Of a DNA stretch of 64,000 bases, positions 52,666 to 62,313 are shown one piece after another. Source of the DNA: Levilinea sp. (lineage in GTDB: Bacteria; Chloroflexota; Anaerolineae; Anaerolineales; Anaerolineaceae); assembly GCA_029975215.1 (NCBI GenBank), contig JARKPO010000067.1, positions 124,001 through 188,000 of the forward strand, given 5' to 3'. The first letter of the stretch is position 1. Each line of letters begins with the position of its first letter. Both the position numbers and the translations under genes were made by a program. The notes below the pieces were generated by a model. That model was given only the letters and a program-made list of their open reading frames with translations, did not search any database and was not told the DNA's origin.

Positions 52666-54246
52666 TTAATTAGCCGCCTCGTGCTCCCACGGGTTCACGT
52701 CAGGCACCCCAGGCTTCACGTATTTCCGGTTTAGCAAGTACACCACACCGCCCACTGCAATCGCCACCAACGCCAGCCAGATCGAACTGAACCCCTCTTC
52801 CATAACCTGGCTGACGATTGCCAAAATGATGATCGAGAATGGCAGTAAAGTAACTACAACCAGCCCCAGCCAACCGCCCGGCACGCGCTGCCGTGGCACA
52901 TCAGGGTGTGAAAAACGCAATTTCCACAGTGACAGGAATTGAAGCATCAAAGCTGTCACATTCAGGAAAACGTCAACCACGACCAAAAATGCAAATGTGC
53001 TCAGCGACAAGATGCTGAAGATAACGCTGGCCACCAGAATGGATACCCACGGCGTACCGTATTTCGGATGCACACGCACAAACCAGCGTGGCATCATTCC
53101 ATCCGCCGCCATAGCAAATGGAACCCGGCTAGCCCCCAGACTGTTTCCAATAAACAAACCAATCATCGAGAACATGGCCGAGATCGTTACAATCGTACCC
53201 AAGAAGGCCGCCAGAGCGCCGTCTTCCCCGGCGAACTTCGTTCCGATCATATGTGCAATTTCTGGATACTCCCATCCAATGGCTGCTGTGGGGTCAATTC
53301 CCCAGCTGACAATTTGTTCCTCGCTCACCCCATAATCCGCCAGCACAGGGCCAATTCCTTCATCGGTCGCATATTCCTCAATCCCCCACAACTGATACAT
53401 ACCGTCAGCCCCTGCCCCACCGAACAAGCCTGCTGTCATTGGAATAGAGTATGTGGCAATGGCTGCAACCAGCGTTAGCGCCATCGCAATTGGGTACGTT
53501 CGTTTTGGGTTTACGATCTCATCACCGGCAGAAGTAGGCAGTTCCCAGCCCATGAAGTTCCACATTGCCACAAACAAACCGACTGAAAACGCCCCGATGA
53601 TCGTCTCGCCGTCAGGAAGTAGCGGAATCGCGATCGTTTCTCCACTCTGCGCCCAATTGATAAACCCGAAAATGGACATGATTAGCAGCGGCAGGAGCAT
53701 CAAAACGCCCAGCCAGTTCGTGGTCAGGCCAGCCAGGCGCGCACCGCGTATCTGCAGGCCCGCAATCAGCCAGATCAAAACCAGGGCTACCACCCAGGAA
53801 ATAACATTGCTGGAGATGAAAGTCTCTCCAATCATCATCCCATTGCGTACAACAGGGATGAAATAGCCCAGGTAATACGCCGCAAGCACGGGATAAATCG
53901 CTACGTCCACCCATGATACAACGATATTCATCCAGCCAGTGATGAACCCGAAGAATGGGCCAAAAGCTTGCTTTACCCAATGGTAGTAGCCTCCCTCAGC
54001 CGGCATCATCGAGCTCATTTCCCGCACCATAAGCATGTTGGGGATGCTGAAAATGATCGGGGTGATAATCAGCAGCAACAGTCCCATTCCAGGCCCCGAC
54101 CACCCCACCATCGACTCAGATCCAAACGAACCGCCGCAAACCGTGAAATAAATCAAGCCAAATAAGGGAAGCACGGTTAGTTCTCGTTTGAGCTTTTTTC
54201 GCTCCGCGGAAATTTCATGGACCGCTTGATGGTTAATTTCACTCAT
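52666..54246 (-). CDS. APC-superfamily amino acid/polyamine permease
   Basis: 526 residues with 12 or more hydrophobic segments. The N-terminal LTVLPLFGLIYFTVCGGSFGSE carries the substrate-binding unwound helix 1 (Gly-rich) of APC carriers. A long loop between helices 7 and 8 is acidic (YATDEGIGPVLADYGVSEEQ). AGGAGG precedes the ATG at 54246; a longer frame to 54315 is not supported. It lies after the PucR regulator on the same strand and may be its target. Substrate unknown. Confidence 0.85.
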   Translation of the reverse strand: MSEINHQAVHEISAERKKLKRELTVLPLFGLIYFTVCGGSFGSESMVGWSGPGMGLLLLIITPIIFSIPNMLMVREMSSMMPAEGGYYHWVKQAFGPFFGFITGWMNIVVSWVDVAIYPVLAAYYLGYFIPVVRNGMMIGETFISSNVISWVVALVLIWLIAGLQIRGARLAGLTTNWLGVLMLLPLLIMSIFGFINWAQSGETIAIPLLPDGETIIGAFSVGLFVAMWNFMGWELPTSAGDEIVNPKRTYPIAMALTLVAAIATYSIPMTAGLFGGAGADGMYQLWGIEEYATDEGIGPVLADYGVSEEQIVSWGIDPTAAIGWEYPEIAHMIGTKFAGEDGALAAFLGTIVTISAMFSMIGLFIGNSLGASRVPFAMAADGMMPRWFVRVHPKYGTPWVSILVASVIFSILSLSTFAFLVVVDVFLNVTALMLQFLSLWKLRFSHPDVPRQRVPGGWLGLVVVTLLPFSIIILAIVSQVMEEGFSSIWLALVAIAVGGVVYLLNRKYVKPGVPDVNPWEHEAAN

Positions 54247-54362
54247 TTCTTCCTCCTTGAGGCTTGCATTGAAAATGGGTAGAGAATTTCCGGCAAAGAC
54301 GGACAAAAAGAGCACCGATCAGAATCCGAACCAACCATCATTAATTTACAATAAGAGAGGGG

Positions 54363-54371
54363 ATTATATCA
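54363..54371 (-). promoter_or_regulatory. Extended -10 for the APC permease
   Basis: On the minus strand TG-A-TATAAT (54371 down to 54363) is an extended -10. It lies about 115 bases before the permease ATG, in the gap after pucR. Confidence 0.5.
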
Positions 54372-54463
54372 GAATTAATCATATCAAAAGTGGCAGAATA
54401 CCAAAGTCCATCTTGCACAGGAATAAGCCTCTCACAGCCCTGGAAATGGTCAAAGTGCACAGT

Positions 54464-56104
54464 TTATTGTGCTTTTCTCAGCCGTAAACCCTTGATCGCA
54501 ATATGCAGGTTGATCAGCGCATTGCTGTCCGTCAGGTCCACTTCCCACAGATCTTCGATCTTTAATAAACGTTGTCGCAGCGTATTTCGATGAACATACA
54601 ATTTCTGTGCTGCAATTTGCGCATTCGCTAATTCATCCGTATATATTTCCAGAGTCAGCAAATAATTTGTGCCGCGTTCATCATCATACTTGGCGATTTG
54701 ATCCACAACTTTTTCAAAGTAGCTGGCCTTGCGGATGTCTTCAGGGATCATCGTTTGCCATTGCAAGAAACCAAGCCGATCATACTCCCATATGCGCCGC
54801 CCAGATGCGCTTAAAACCCTGCCGATATGTAAAGCCTCGGATGCTTCCTGATAACAGGTTCGCACCGCAGATGGTTGATGAACCGCTCCGCTTAACCCAG
54901 CCAATAATTCAGCTCCATGCAAAGATCCACTGGCAATGATTCTCTCAACGGCCTCCCGCCCAATACCGTTGTGTAATTGCCCCATCAAAACCACAATTTT
55001 CCGCCCCCACTCCACAACTGTGCCCTGGACGTTCTCCGCTCGCAGCATTTTCTCAATCGTCGGCACCAGCAAATCGAGACGCCTGGGCGGTGAGCTGATC
55101 TCTTCGAAGACCGCCACCTGGTAATCGCCTTTCAGCCCCAGTTTTCCCAACATGTCCGTGATGTCATACACATTTTTGGTTAGGCTTGGATCAATCAGGC
55201 TGCCTAAAATTTGCATTTTTCCGCGTTGTTCCGCCTCATAGATTGCGTGCTCCCGCGACATCACCAGCGCCGCTACAGCTGCGCCTCGCTCAATAGCAAT
55301 GAAATCAATCGGTGATAAAGAATCAGCCTGAGCAATGATCCAGATATAGCCGTACAACTGTGAACCAACCAGGATTGGAGAAACCAACCTCTCCAAGGTC
55401 ATGCCAATTTGAGGGGCAGGCGCCACGTATTTTGGACGCGGATCTTTCTGTAAATCTTGAAATAATCGAATCGAGCGAAAGTATTGAACACCCTCATTGG
55501 GCGTTCTTTTCTCCTTCACACTGCGGTCGCGGAGATCATCCGTAACGTCACAATATGCCGAAGCTAACAGGTTCAAAGAGTCGTCCTCAATCGTCACAGA
55601 GCGTTGTAAAAGCGCCGCCAATTTGGCTGCCAGGTCATCCAGGCCTCCCCCATCCACGACCAACTGCGTCAGCACCGTATGAATGTTCAGAGACCGCTCT
55701 GTCAGCGCATGCTGTTCTTTTAGAAGAAACTCATGAATTGCATGCGTTACCTCTACAAATGGAACATCCCACGGCAGCGTCAGGATCGGGAAGTCTAGAC
55801 GGTCCGCCGCGGCCACCATCGCCGCCGGGATTTGCAGCACGTACCGACCCACCGCCACCACCATCCCCGCCAAGCCTTTCGACTGCAAGTTGGCTACCAG
55901 CTCCTGTGAGGCTTCAGGGTGGTCTTTGATTGCGAAGGCTGTCGTCAACAGCAAATCGCCCTCTCGCACCCACGGTAGAATATCCGGGTTGTCCACAATG
56001 TGCGTCCAACGAATCTCACGCCCCAGGCCGCCTTGCCCGGCAATAACGCTTGCAGTGGCAAAAATTGGCAGCGTCTCTAAAGCGGTTTGAAGAGTTAAAG
56101 GCAT
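54464..56104 (-). CDS. pucR: PucR-family transcriptional regulator
   Basis: 546 residues. The N-terminal PucR domain (about 1-125: VIAGQGGLGREIRWTHIVD, GDLLLTTAFAIKD) is followed by a GGDEF-derived central region and a C-terminal helix-turn-helix (AAQKLYVHRNTLRQRLLKIEDL near 510). Bacillus PucR controls purine degradation genes. It is 33 kb from the molybdoenzyme island and next to an APC permease, so its targets here are uncertain. Confidence 0.9.
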   Translation of the reverse strand: MPLTLQTALETLPIFATASVIAGQGGLGREIRWTHIVDNPDILPWVREGDLLLTTAFAIKDHPEASQELVANLQSKGLAGMVVAVGRYVLQIPAAMVAAADRLDFPILTLPWDVPFVEVTHAIHEFLLKEQHALTERSLNIHTVLTQLVVDGGGLDDLAAKLAALLQRSVTIEDDSLNLLASAYCDVTDDLRDRSVKEKRTPNEGVQYFRSIRLFQDLQKDPRPKYVAPAPQIGMTLERLVSPILVGSQLYGYIWIIAQADSLSPIDFIAIERGAAVAALVMSREHAIYEAEQRGKMQILGSLIDPSLTKNVYDITDMLGKLGLKGDYQVAVFEEISSPPRRLDLLVPTIEKMLRAENVQGTVVEWGRKIVVLMGQLHNGIGREAVERIIASGSLHGAELLAGLSGAVHQPSAVRTCYQEASEALHIGRVLSASGRRIWEYDRLGFLQWQTMIPEDIRKASYFEKVVDQIAKYDDERGTNYLLTLEIYTDELANAQIAAQKLYVHRNTLRQRLLKIEDLWEVDLTDSNALINLHIAIKGLRLRKAQ

Positions 56105-56153
56105 ATGGTTTCTTTATTCGAGCATAGGGGATAGATATTGAAAAATTCTAGCA

Positions 56154-56159
56154 TATAAT
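56154..56159 (+). promoter_or_regulatory. -10 element (TATAAT) for the radical SAM gene
   Basis: A perfect TATAAT lies 37 bases before the GTG start. No good -35 is present. It shares the short gap with the divergent pucR gene. Confidence 0.45.
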
Positions 56160-56195
56160 CTTCACATAGAAATAAATTCTGGAGGGGCATTTCGC

Positions 56196-57413
56196 GTGAT
56201 CCATCTTGGGCAGTGGCAAAATCAGAAAATCACACTCAGCCGGAAAATCAACAGCCTCACCCTGAGTCGCGAATCCAAAACAGAAACGGCGGTATTCTCA
56301 TGGGATTTAGCAGGCCGACTGTGGACAGCAATGATAAATACCGTTTCCTATCGCCGAGGTCTCGATGGAAAAGTCATTGCCAAATGGATCTCCCCCACAC
56401 AAGAGCGTGGCCGTCGTTGGTTATCGCTTGAAGAATCGCAGCAATTAATTGGCTATGCGCAATTATCCGCATCGGATATCTTAACAGACCTTCAGCAGCG
56501 AACGGTCGTCATCACCCCCTCCGCAGATGCAGAGCTTTTGACTGCCCTTGAGGCCGCAGCTTGTTTCACCTGGCCTCAATCCCTAAACGACGCAGCCCAT
56601 TACAGCCAGGTATATAAACCCGTGGGGATCTTACCCCCCGATCAGTATATGGCCGTCGTCCTGCAAGCTGCCGAGGGCTGCTCCTTCAACACCTGCACCT
56701 TTTGTGATTTCTATAAATCGCGACCTTTTCACATTAAAAGCCCCCAGGAGTTTTCTGCCCATGCGCGAGCTGTCCATGACTATTTGGGGAAAGGCCTTTC
56801 GCTGCGGCGAACTGTTTTTCTGGGCGACGCAAATGCTCTGGTCATACCCATGAAACGCTTGGTTCCCTTGCTTGAAATCACACATAACACCTTCCCTGTC
56901 GACAAGCTTGGTGGAATCTATGCATTTCTCGATGGCTTCAGCGGTGAGAAGAAAACTATTGCCGATTACCAAACCCTGGCTCAGATGCAGTTAAAGCGGG
57001 TGTACATCGGCGTGGAGACCGGTAGTGACGAGCTGCTGAGCGCACTCAAAAAGCCGGGCAGCGCAGCGGATGCCGTTCAGACCGTCACCAGGCTCAAACA
57101 AGCGGGCGTCTCCGTGGGTGTCATCTTTCTCTTAGGTGTCGGAGGAAAGAAATACGCCGCAGAACACGTCCGTGAGACCATTCGCGTCATAAACGCCATG
57201 CAGTTGGGTTTGGAGGACATCTTATATTTTTCCGAGATGGTTGAGCATGAAGGAATGGAATATACTCGATCCGCCTATACACAAGACTACGGCCTGCTGA
57301 GCGCAGCCGAACGCGCCGCTCAAGAAGAAGAGATCACTGCCGCCCTGCAATTCTCCGAAACCTACGGCGTCCCCCACATCAGTCGTTATGATATCCGCGA
57401 ATTCGTCTATTGA
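56196..57413 (+). CDS. Radical SAM protein
   Basis: 405 residues, starting at GTG with GGAGGGG upstream. The cluster motif is CSFNTCTFC (CX4CX2C, near residues 162-170), an uncommon spacing compared with CX3CX2C. It is followed by YIGVETGSDELLSALKKPG, the SAM-contact stretch seen in B12-independent Elp3/HemN-like proteins. There is no second cluster motif in the C-terminal part. Reaction unknown. It ends convergently against the queuosine transporter gene with a seven-base overlap. Confidence 0.85.
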   Translation: MIHLGQWQNQKITLSRKINSLTLSRESKTETAVFSWDLAGRLWTAMINTVSYRRGLDGKVIAKWISPTQERGRRWLSLEESQQLIGYAQLSASDILTDLQQRTVVITPSADAELLTALEAAACFTWPQSLNDAAHYSQVYKPVGILPPDQYMAVVLQAAEGCSFNTCTFCDFYKSRPFHIKSPQEFSAHARAVHDYLGKGLSLRRTVFLGDANALVIPMKRLVPLLEITHNTFPVDKLGGIYAFLDGFSGEKKTIADYQTLAQMQLKRVYIGVETGSDELLSALKKPGSAADAVQTVTRLKQAGVSVGVIFLLGVGGKKYAAEHVRETIRVINAMQLGLEDILYFSEMVEHEGMEYTRSAYTQDYGLLSAAERAAQEEEITAALQFSETYGVPHISRYDIREFVY

Positions 57414-58036
57414 ACTTCTGGACGTTCCCGGACCGTATAAATCAAGGGCAGGCTAAACACCGTCACCAGCATTTTGATTAGAATATTGGCCCCTACGATC
57501 CCAAATACAATTCTTGTGGGCATCGTTCCGTAGAAAGCCAGAAAACTAAACACGAAAGAATCCACAGGAACGCTCAGGCTGTTGGAAACCAACACCCGCG
57601 CCCACTGATACTTCCTTGACACTTTCTCCACAATCAATCGATAAATTTCGGTATCCAGGAGTTCAGAAACCACTTCAGCCACAATACTGGCGGCTGTGAT
57701 TCTCCACACAGGCGACAATACACTTCCCCATAACATACTGCTGCCAGCAGCTTCATCTGGAGTTAGCGTGGATACAAACCAGAAATACGCCGCCATCACC
57801 ACATTAATCCCCGCCCCCGCCAGGATTAATACTCTCACGCCCTTAACCCCCAGCGTTTTGTGGGCCAGATCACGCAAAGTAAATGTGATGGGGTAAATAA
57901 ACGTGCCGGCATCAAAAGACATACCCGCAAATCGGACGATCTGCAAGCTGCCAATATCCGAAAGCATCTGCGCCGCGATGTAGAAAATGCTCACCAACAA
58001 CTGAGAGATCAACGCGCCCTCCAATAGCAATCTCAA
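57407..58036 (-). CDS. yhhQ: Queuosine precursor transporter (YhhQ/VUT family)
   Basis: 209 residues, about six membrane segments. FDAGTFIYPITFTLRDLAHKTLG and DTEIYRLIVEKVSRKY...LVSNSLSVPVDSFVF are diagnostic of the preQ0/preQ1/queuine carriers. The frame opens with TTG at 58036; a TTG at 58012 has GGAGG five bases ahead and may be the true start. No queuosine biosynthesis gene is nearby, which fits salvage. Confidence 0.88.
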   Translation of the reverse strand: MRLLLEGALISQLLVSIFYIAAQMLSDIGSLQIVRFAGMSFDAGTFIYPITFTLRDLAHKTLGVKGVRVLILAGAGINVVMAAYFWFVSTLTPDEAAGSSMLWGSVLSPVWRITAASIVAEVVSELLDTEIYRLIVEKVSRKYQWARVLVSNSLSVPVDSFVFSFLAFYGTMPTRIVFGIVGANILIKMLVTVFSLPLIYTVRERPEVQ

Positions 58037-58109
58037 AAGAATAGCCCAGCGATTATAAACGAAATTGAATAACCGTGTGGAATCTCCCCTTTTTCATGAC
58101 ATTTATAAC

Positions 58110-58138
58110 TTGGAAGTGCCCGTTGATTATTATATAAT
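58110..58138 (+). promoter_or_regulatory. Promoter of the agmatine operon
   Basis: TTGGAA (58110-58115), a 17-base spacer, TATAAT (58133-58138). Transcription would start near 58145, just ahead of the palindrome 58160-58178. Confidence 0.6.
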
Positions 58139-58159
58139 AATGTCGTAATCGGCATTCAT

Positions 58160-58178
58160 TAGTTCCGTTTCGGAACTA
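58160..58178. promoter_or_regulatory. Operator-like inverted repeat upstream of the Lrp gene
   Basis: TAGTTCCG-TTT-CGGAACTA is a perfect eight-base inverted repeat with a three-base centre. It lies about 15-33 bases after the predicted transcript start and 15 bases before the ATG, a place from which a bound regulator would block transcription. Confidence 0.6.
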
Positions 58179-58192
58179 CAGGGCGAGGTAAA

Positions 58193-58681
58193 ATGCATAC
58201 TAATTATCTAGACACGCTCGATTATCAAATAATTACCGAATTACAAAAAAACGCTCGCATCGCTTCTTCGGAAATTGCTCGTCAATTGGGGGCCAATGAG
58301 CGCACCATCCGCAAACGGATTGACCGTCTGGTAGACCTGGGGGCAGTCCGTCTGACCGCGGTAGTCAACCCTGCATATTTCAACTACACCACTGCCGCCG
58401 ATATTTTCATCGAAGCTGACCCCCAACTTGAAGACGATATCATCGCCCGGCTGCTTTCCATGCAGGAAATCAGCTATCTGGCTTTAGGTCAAGGCACCAA
58501 AGAAGTCTCCATCGAAGCCCGCTTCAAAGATAACGGTGAGCTTCGCGACTTCATTCGCGTGGTGCTTCCTTCTATTCCTGGGATCAAAGTAACTGGGTAC
58601 GCCCTTGTTCCCCGAATTCTCAGAAACATTGACGAATGGATGCCTAAAGAAGAGGATTTTGGCTCCTTCTCAAATACATAA
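58193..58681 (+). CDS. Lrp/AsnC-family regulator of the agmatine operon
   Basis: 162 residues. The N-terminal helix-turn-helix (LDYQIITELQKNARIASSEIARQLG...RTIRKRIDRL) is followed by a RAM-type ligand domain with IFIEADPQLEDDIIARLL and AYALVPRIL. It precedes the carbamoyltransferase gene by 25 bases on the same strand, so the regulator is co-transcribed with its likely targets. The palindrome in its leader could be its autoregulatory site. Ligand might be agmatine or putrescine (inference). Confidence 0.88.
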   Translation: MHTNYLDTLDYQIITELQKNARIASSEIARQLGANERTIRKRIDRLVDLGAVRLTAVVNPAYFNYTTAADIFIEADPQLEDDIIARLLSMQEISYLALGQGTKEVSIEARFKDNGELRDFIRVVLPSIPGIKVTGYALVPRILRNIDEWMPKEEDFGSFSNT

Positions 58682-58706
58682 TCACCCTACTGAAAGGATC
58701 TTGTGA

Positions 58707-59735
58707 ATGAAACCGCTTCGCCACTTTATCGACACCCAAGATTTCACCAAAGCCGAGCTTTTAGATTTAATGAGTCTGATCCTCCAGATCAAAGAGGCCG
58801 ACAAGCAGGGAGCCACACCCAAGTTGCTTGAAGATTGCTCACTGGCGATGATCTTTGAAGAGCCTTCCACCCGCACCCGCATCTCTTTTGAGGTGGGTAT
58901 TTCAGAGTTGGGCGGCCACGCTCTCTATCTCAAACCCGGCGAAATTCACTTGGGCGCACGCGAATCGATCTACGACACTGCTCAGGTGATCTCCCGCATG
59001 GTGGATGTCATCATGATCCGCGCTCTCAAGCATGAAACCGTCACCAGCTTTGCCGCCGGCGCCACAGTTCCTGTCATCAATGGATTGACCAATTACAACC
59101 ACCCCACCCAGGTTGTTTGTGATGTGGTCACCATGATGGAACATATGCCCGCCGGGAAAAAGCTTGAAGATCTCAACGTCACCTTCATCGGAGATGCCAC
59201 CAACGTGCTCAGCTCTCTCATGCACATTTGCACCCAATTAGGCATGAACTTCACTCACGCCGCCCCCAAGAAATATCAGCCTCCTCAGGCGTGGATGGAC
59301 ATCGCCAACGCCAACTGCGCTGCCTCTGGCGGAAGTGTGCAGGTGACCGAAGATGTTGTTGAAGCCGTTCGCAACGCCGATTTCATTTACACCGATCTCT
59401 GGTGGTGGGTGGATCAGGAAGATCAGATCCCCGAGCGCCGCGCGGCGTTCATGCCCACCTATCAAGTCACCATGGATCTGCTTAAGAAAGCTCCCGCCCA
59501 TTGCAAGTTCATGCACTGTCTGCCCGCTTCCCGCGGCGTCGAAGTCACCGACGAAGTCATGGACTGCCCGCAGTCCATCATTTACGATCAATCCGAAAAT
59601 CGTCTGCATACCGAAAAAGGTTTGATGGTCTGGTTAGTCTATCCCCGCTTAAAAAAACCCACCGAAGCTCTGCGCAATTACCATGCTGGAAAAATCGAAG
59701 GGTTTATTGATCAAAAATTCATGAATGGAGCATAA
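58707..59735 (+). CDS. ptcA: Putrescine carbamoyltransferase (OTC family)
   Basis: 342 residues. PSTRTRISFE (carbamoyl-phosphate loop, near 53-62), NGLTNYNHPTQ and FMHCLPASRGVEVTDEV are shared with ornithine and putrescine carbamoyltransferases. The long similarity to the enterococcal enzyme (GKKLEDLNVTFIGDAT, the extended C-terminal helix) and the neighbouring agmatine deiminase favour N-carbamoylputrescine phosphorolysis to putrescine and carbamoyl phosphate. Ornithine activity cannot be excluded by reading alone. AAAGGA precedes the ATG. Confidence 0.85.
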   Translation: MKPLRHFIDTQDFTKAELLDLMSLILQIKEADKQGATPKLLEDCSLAMIFEEPSTRTRISFEVGISELGGHALYLKPGEIHLGARESIYDTAQVISRMVDVIMIRALKHETVTSFAAGATVPVINGLTNYNHPTQVVCDVVTMMEHMPAGKKLEDLNVTFIGDATNVLSSLMHICTQLGMNFTHAAPKKYQPPQAWMDIANANCAASGGSVQVTEDVVEAVRNADFIYTDLWWWVDQEDQIPERRAAFMPTYQVTMDLLKKAPAHCKFMHCLPASRGVEVTDEVMDCPQSIIYDQSENRLHTEKGLMVWLVYPRLKKPTEALRNYHAGKIEGFIDQKFMNGA

Positions 59736-59737
59736 CA

Positions 59738-61144
59738 ATGACCGCAGCCGCAAAACCGCAGTCGAGTCCGAAAGGCTTCAAAAAAGTTCTTCGCGGACTG
59801 GACATGACCTTGTTTACTGTCAGCGCCATCCTTGTGATCGAAACGGTCGCGCCCTCAGCAGCCATCGGCCCATCTGCCATCTCCTGGTGGATCATCACCC
59901 TGCTTCTGTTCTTCATCCCCTACGGGCTGATCACCGCCGAGTTGGGCACTACCTACCCCGAAGAAGGCGGTTTATACGTTTGGATCAAGCACGCCTTTGG
60001 TGAAAAGTGGGCCGCCCGCACCACCTGGCTCTACTGGATCAACGTCGCCCTATGGATGCCCTCGGTATATATCGCCTTTGCGGGTATCTTTTCTCAGCTG
60101 TTTGCCCCAGATCTCAGCCTATGGGGACAAATCCTTATCGGCATCATCGCCACCTGGGCGACGGTCGGTTTCGGCATCATCTCCTTGGACACTGGCAAGT
60201 GGATTCCGAATATTGGCGCCTTTCTGAAAGGCTTGATCATGGTGGTGATTGGGATTGGTGCATTCGTGTTTGCCTCCCGTAACGGCATTGCCAATGATCT
60301 TTCTTTTCAGAGCATCCTTCCAAAATGGGACGCTGGGTTGGCCTTCCTCCCCGTCATCGTCTATAACTTTATGGGGTTTGAATTGATGTCCGGGGCCGCC
60401 GAGGAAATGCACAACCCTGGCAAAGACATCCCCAAGGCCATTATCATTTCCGGTGCGCTGATTGCCCTCTTCTATATCCTGGGAACGCTCGGCATGCTCA
60501 TGGCTTTGCCTCAGGACCAGCTTGGTCTGGTCGAAGGCATCATCGACACCCTCACCATCATCTTTGGTCAGTCGGCCGCCGGCACGGCTGTCGTCACCGT
60601 CCTGGGCATTGGCGCACTTTTCACGCTGTTGGCCAATATGGTCACCTGGACCATCGGTGCCAACCGCACCGCCGCCGAAGCAGCTCGCGAAGGTGAATTG
60701 CCAGCCATTTTTGGCCGTCTTCACCCTGTCAACAAAACTCCCGTCAGCGCTTTCATCCTCACCGGCGCCGTCTCGACCCTGGTGATTGTCCTCTACGGCT
60801 TCATGGCGGGCAGCGCGGAAGATCTGTTCTGGACCCTGTTCGCCTTTTCCTCAATGGTCTTCCTAATGCCCTACCTCGGCCTGTTTCCTGCCTTTCTGAA
60901 ACTGCGCAAAACGGACGCGAGTCGCGAACGGCCTTATCGCGTTCCTGTGAACAATACGGTCGCACGTATCATCGCCGTCATCTGCGAACTTTTCATCCTC
61001 CAGGCGATCATTTTCTTCATATGGGTTCCGGGTGAGCCAATAGACTGGCTGTACGCCGGCCCCATCCTGGCGGGTGTAGCCGTCACCCTTCTGCTCGGCG
61101 AACTCCTTCTCTTCCTCGCCGCTCGCAAGAAAGTTCAGGACTAG
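59738..61144 (+). CDS. aguD: APC permease, probable agmatine/putrescine antiporter
   Basis: 468 residues with 12 membrane segments. [27 protein letters not shown] at helix 1, [23 protein letters not shown] at the helix 6-7 region and the short cytoplasmic ends are those of amino-acid/polyamine antiporters. It is placed two bases after ptcA and two before aguA, as in the enterococcal AguD position. Exchange of agmatine for putrescine is the expected role. Confidence 0.82.
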   Translation: MTAAAKPQSSPKGFKKVLRGLDMTLFTVSAILVIETVAPSAAIGPSAISWWIITLLLFFIPYGLITAELGTTYPEEGGLYVWIKHAFGEKWAARTTWLYWINVALWMPSVYIAFAGIFSQLFAPDLSLWGQILIGIIATWATVGFGIISLDTGKWIPNIGAFLKGLIMVVIGIGAFVFASRNGIANDLSFQSILPKWDAGLAFLPVIVYNFMGFELMSGAAEEMHNPGKDIPKAIIISGALIALFYILGTLGMLMALPQDQLGLVEGIIDTLTIIFGQSAAGTAVVTVLGIGALFTLLANMVTWTIGANRTAAEAAREGELPAIFGRLHPVNKTPVSAFILTGAVSTLVIVLYGFMAGSAEDLFWTLFAFSSMVFLMPYLGLFPAFLKLRKTDASRERPYRVPVNNTVARIIAVICELFILQAIIFFIWVPGEPIDWLYAGPILAGVAVTLLLGELLLFLAARKKVQD

Positions 61145-61146
61145 CC

Positions 61147-62241
61147 ATGTCTGCGACCTTTTCCACCACGCCTCGTCAAGACGGTTTTCGAATGCCGGGC
61201 GAATTTGAACCTCACGCCGGTACGTGGATGCTCTGGCCGGAACGCCCCGACAATTGGCGCCTGGGGGCAAAACCCGCTCAAAAAACCTTTGCCCAGGTTG
61301 CTGCTGCCATTGCGCAGTTTGAGCCGTTGACAATGGGGGTTTCTAACGCCCAATTTCTCAACGCCCGCAGCCTGTTGCCCCCCAACGTCCGGGTGGTAGA
61401 GCTTTCTTATGACGATTCCTGGATGCGCGACTGCGGTCCCACCTTTGTCAAGAACGATCAAGGCATCGTTCGTGTTGTGGATTGGGAATTTAATGCCTGG
61501 GGTGGCCTCACAGGTGGTCTGTACTTCCCCTGGGATAATGATAACAAGGTCGCTCGCAAAGTGGCCGAAATTGAACGCGCGGATCGCTACAAAGCCCCTC
61601 TGGTACTCGAAGGCGGTTCCATTCATGTCGACGGGCAAGGTACCTTACTTACCACCGAAGAATGTTTGCTGAACCCAAATCGTAATCCAGAGCTTTCCAA
61701 AGCCGAGATTGAGGCTTACCTGCAGGACTACCTGAATATTCAAAAGATCATCTGGCTGGGACAGGGCATTTTCAATGATGAAACCAACGGACATGTGGAT
61801 AACATAGCTTGCTTTGTCCGCCCTGGCGTCGTCGCCCTGGCGTGGACCGATGACAAGCAGGATCCCCAATACGATATTTCCGCCGATGCTTACGAACGCC
61901 TACGGATGGCAACCGATGCCAAAGGACGCAGCCTGGAAGTTCATAAGATTCACGTTCCAAACCCTATTCTCATCACAGAAGAGGAAAGTCAGGGCGTAGA
62001 TTCAACTGAGGGCACTCTTCCCCGCAACCCCGGCGACCGTCTGGCGGGATCTTATATCAACTATTACTGCTGCAACGGCGCCGTCATCGTGCCGACCTTC
62101 AGCGACCCCCACGATCCGTTTGCCCTTCGAGACCTGCAAGTGCTCTATCCAGATCGCAAGGTAGTCCCCATTCCCGCTCGGGAAATTCTGCTAGGTGGCG
62201 GCAATATTCACTGCATCACTCAGCAACAGCCCCAACCTTAA
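61147..62241 (+). CDS. aguA: Agmatine deiminase
   Basis: 364 residues. It hydrolyses agmatine to N-carbamoylputrescine and ammonia. Seen: [23 protein letters not shown] near 15-37, [12 protein letters not shown] near 95, [12 protein letters not shown] with the catalytic His, and [11 protein letters not shown] with nucleophile Cys356. It is the last gene of the operon; no carbamate kinase follows before the terminator, so energy recovery from carbamoyl phosphate must rely on a gene elsewhere. Confidence 0.95.
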   Translation: MSATFSTTPRQDGFRMPGEFEPHAGTWMLWPERPDNWRLGAKPAQKTFAQVAAAIAQFEPLTMGVSNAQFLNARSLLPPNVRVVELSYDDSWMRDCGPTFVKNDQGIVRVVDWEFNAWGGLTGGLYFPWDNDNKVARKVAEIERADRYKAPLVLEGGSIHVDGQGTLLTTEECLLNPNRNPELSKAEIEAYLQDYLNIQKIIWLGQGIFNDETNGHVDNIACFVRPGVVALAWTDDKQDPQYDISADAYERLRMATDAKGRSLEVHKIHVPNPILITEEESQGVDSTEGTLPRNPGDRLAGSYINYYCCNGAVIVPTFSDPHDPFALRDLQVLYPDRKVVPIPAREILLGGGNIHCITQQQPQP

Positions 62242-62255
62242 ACAGATTTAAATCA

Positions 62256-62291
62256 AAAAGCAGGCCGTGGAGAGAACCGCGGCCTGCTTTT
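62256..62291. terminator. Bidirectional terminator after aguA
   Basis: AAAAGCAGGCCG (62256-62267) pairs perfectly with CGGCCTGCTTTT (62280-62291) over 12 bases with a 12-base loop, with A-run and T-run ends on both sides. Confidence 0.88.
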
Positions 62292-62313
62292 CATTCTCTC
62301 AATACGCCCTTAA

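Noticed and set aside
58707..59735. Anabolic ornithine carbamoyltransferase (argF)
   Set aside because: The operon partners are agmatine deiminase and an antiporter and not arginine biosynthesis genes. The sequence follows the putrescine enzyme more closely.
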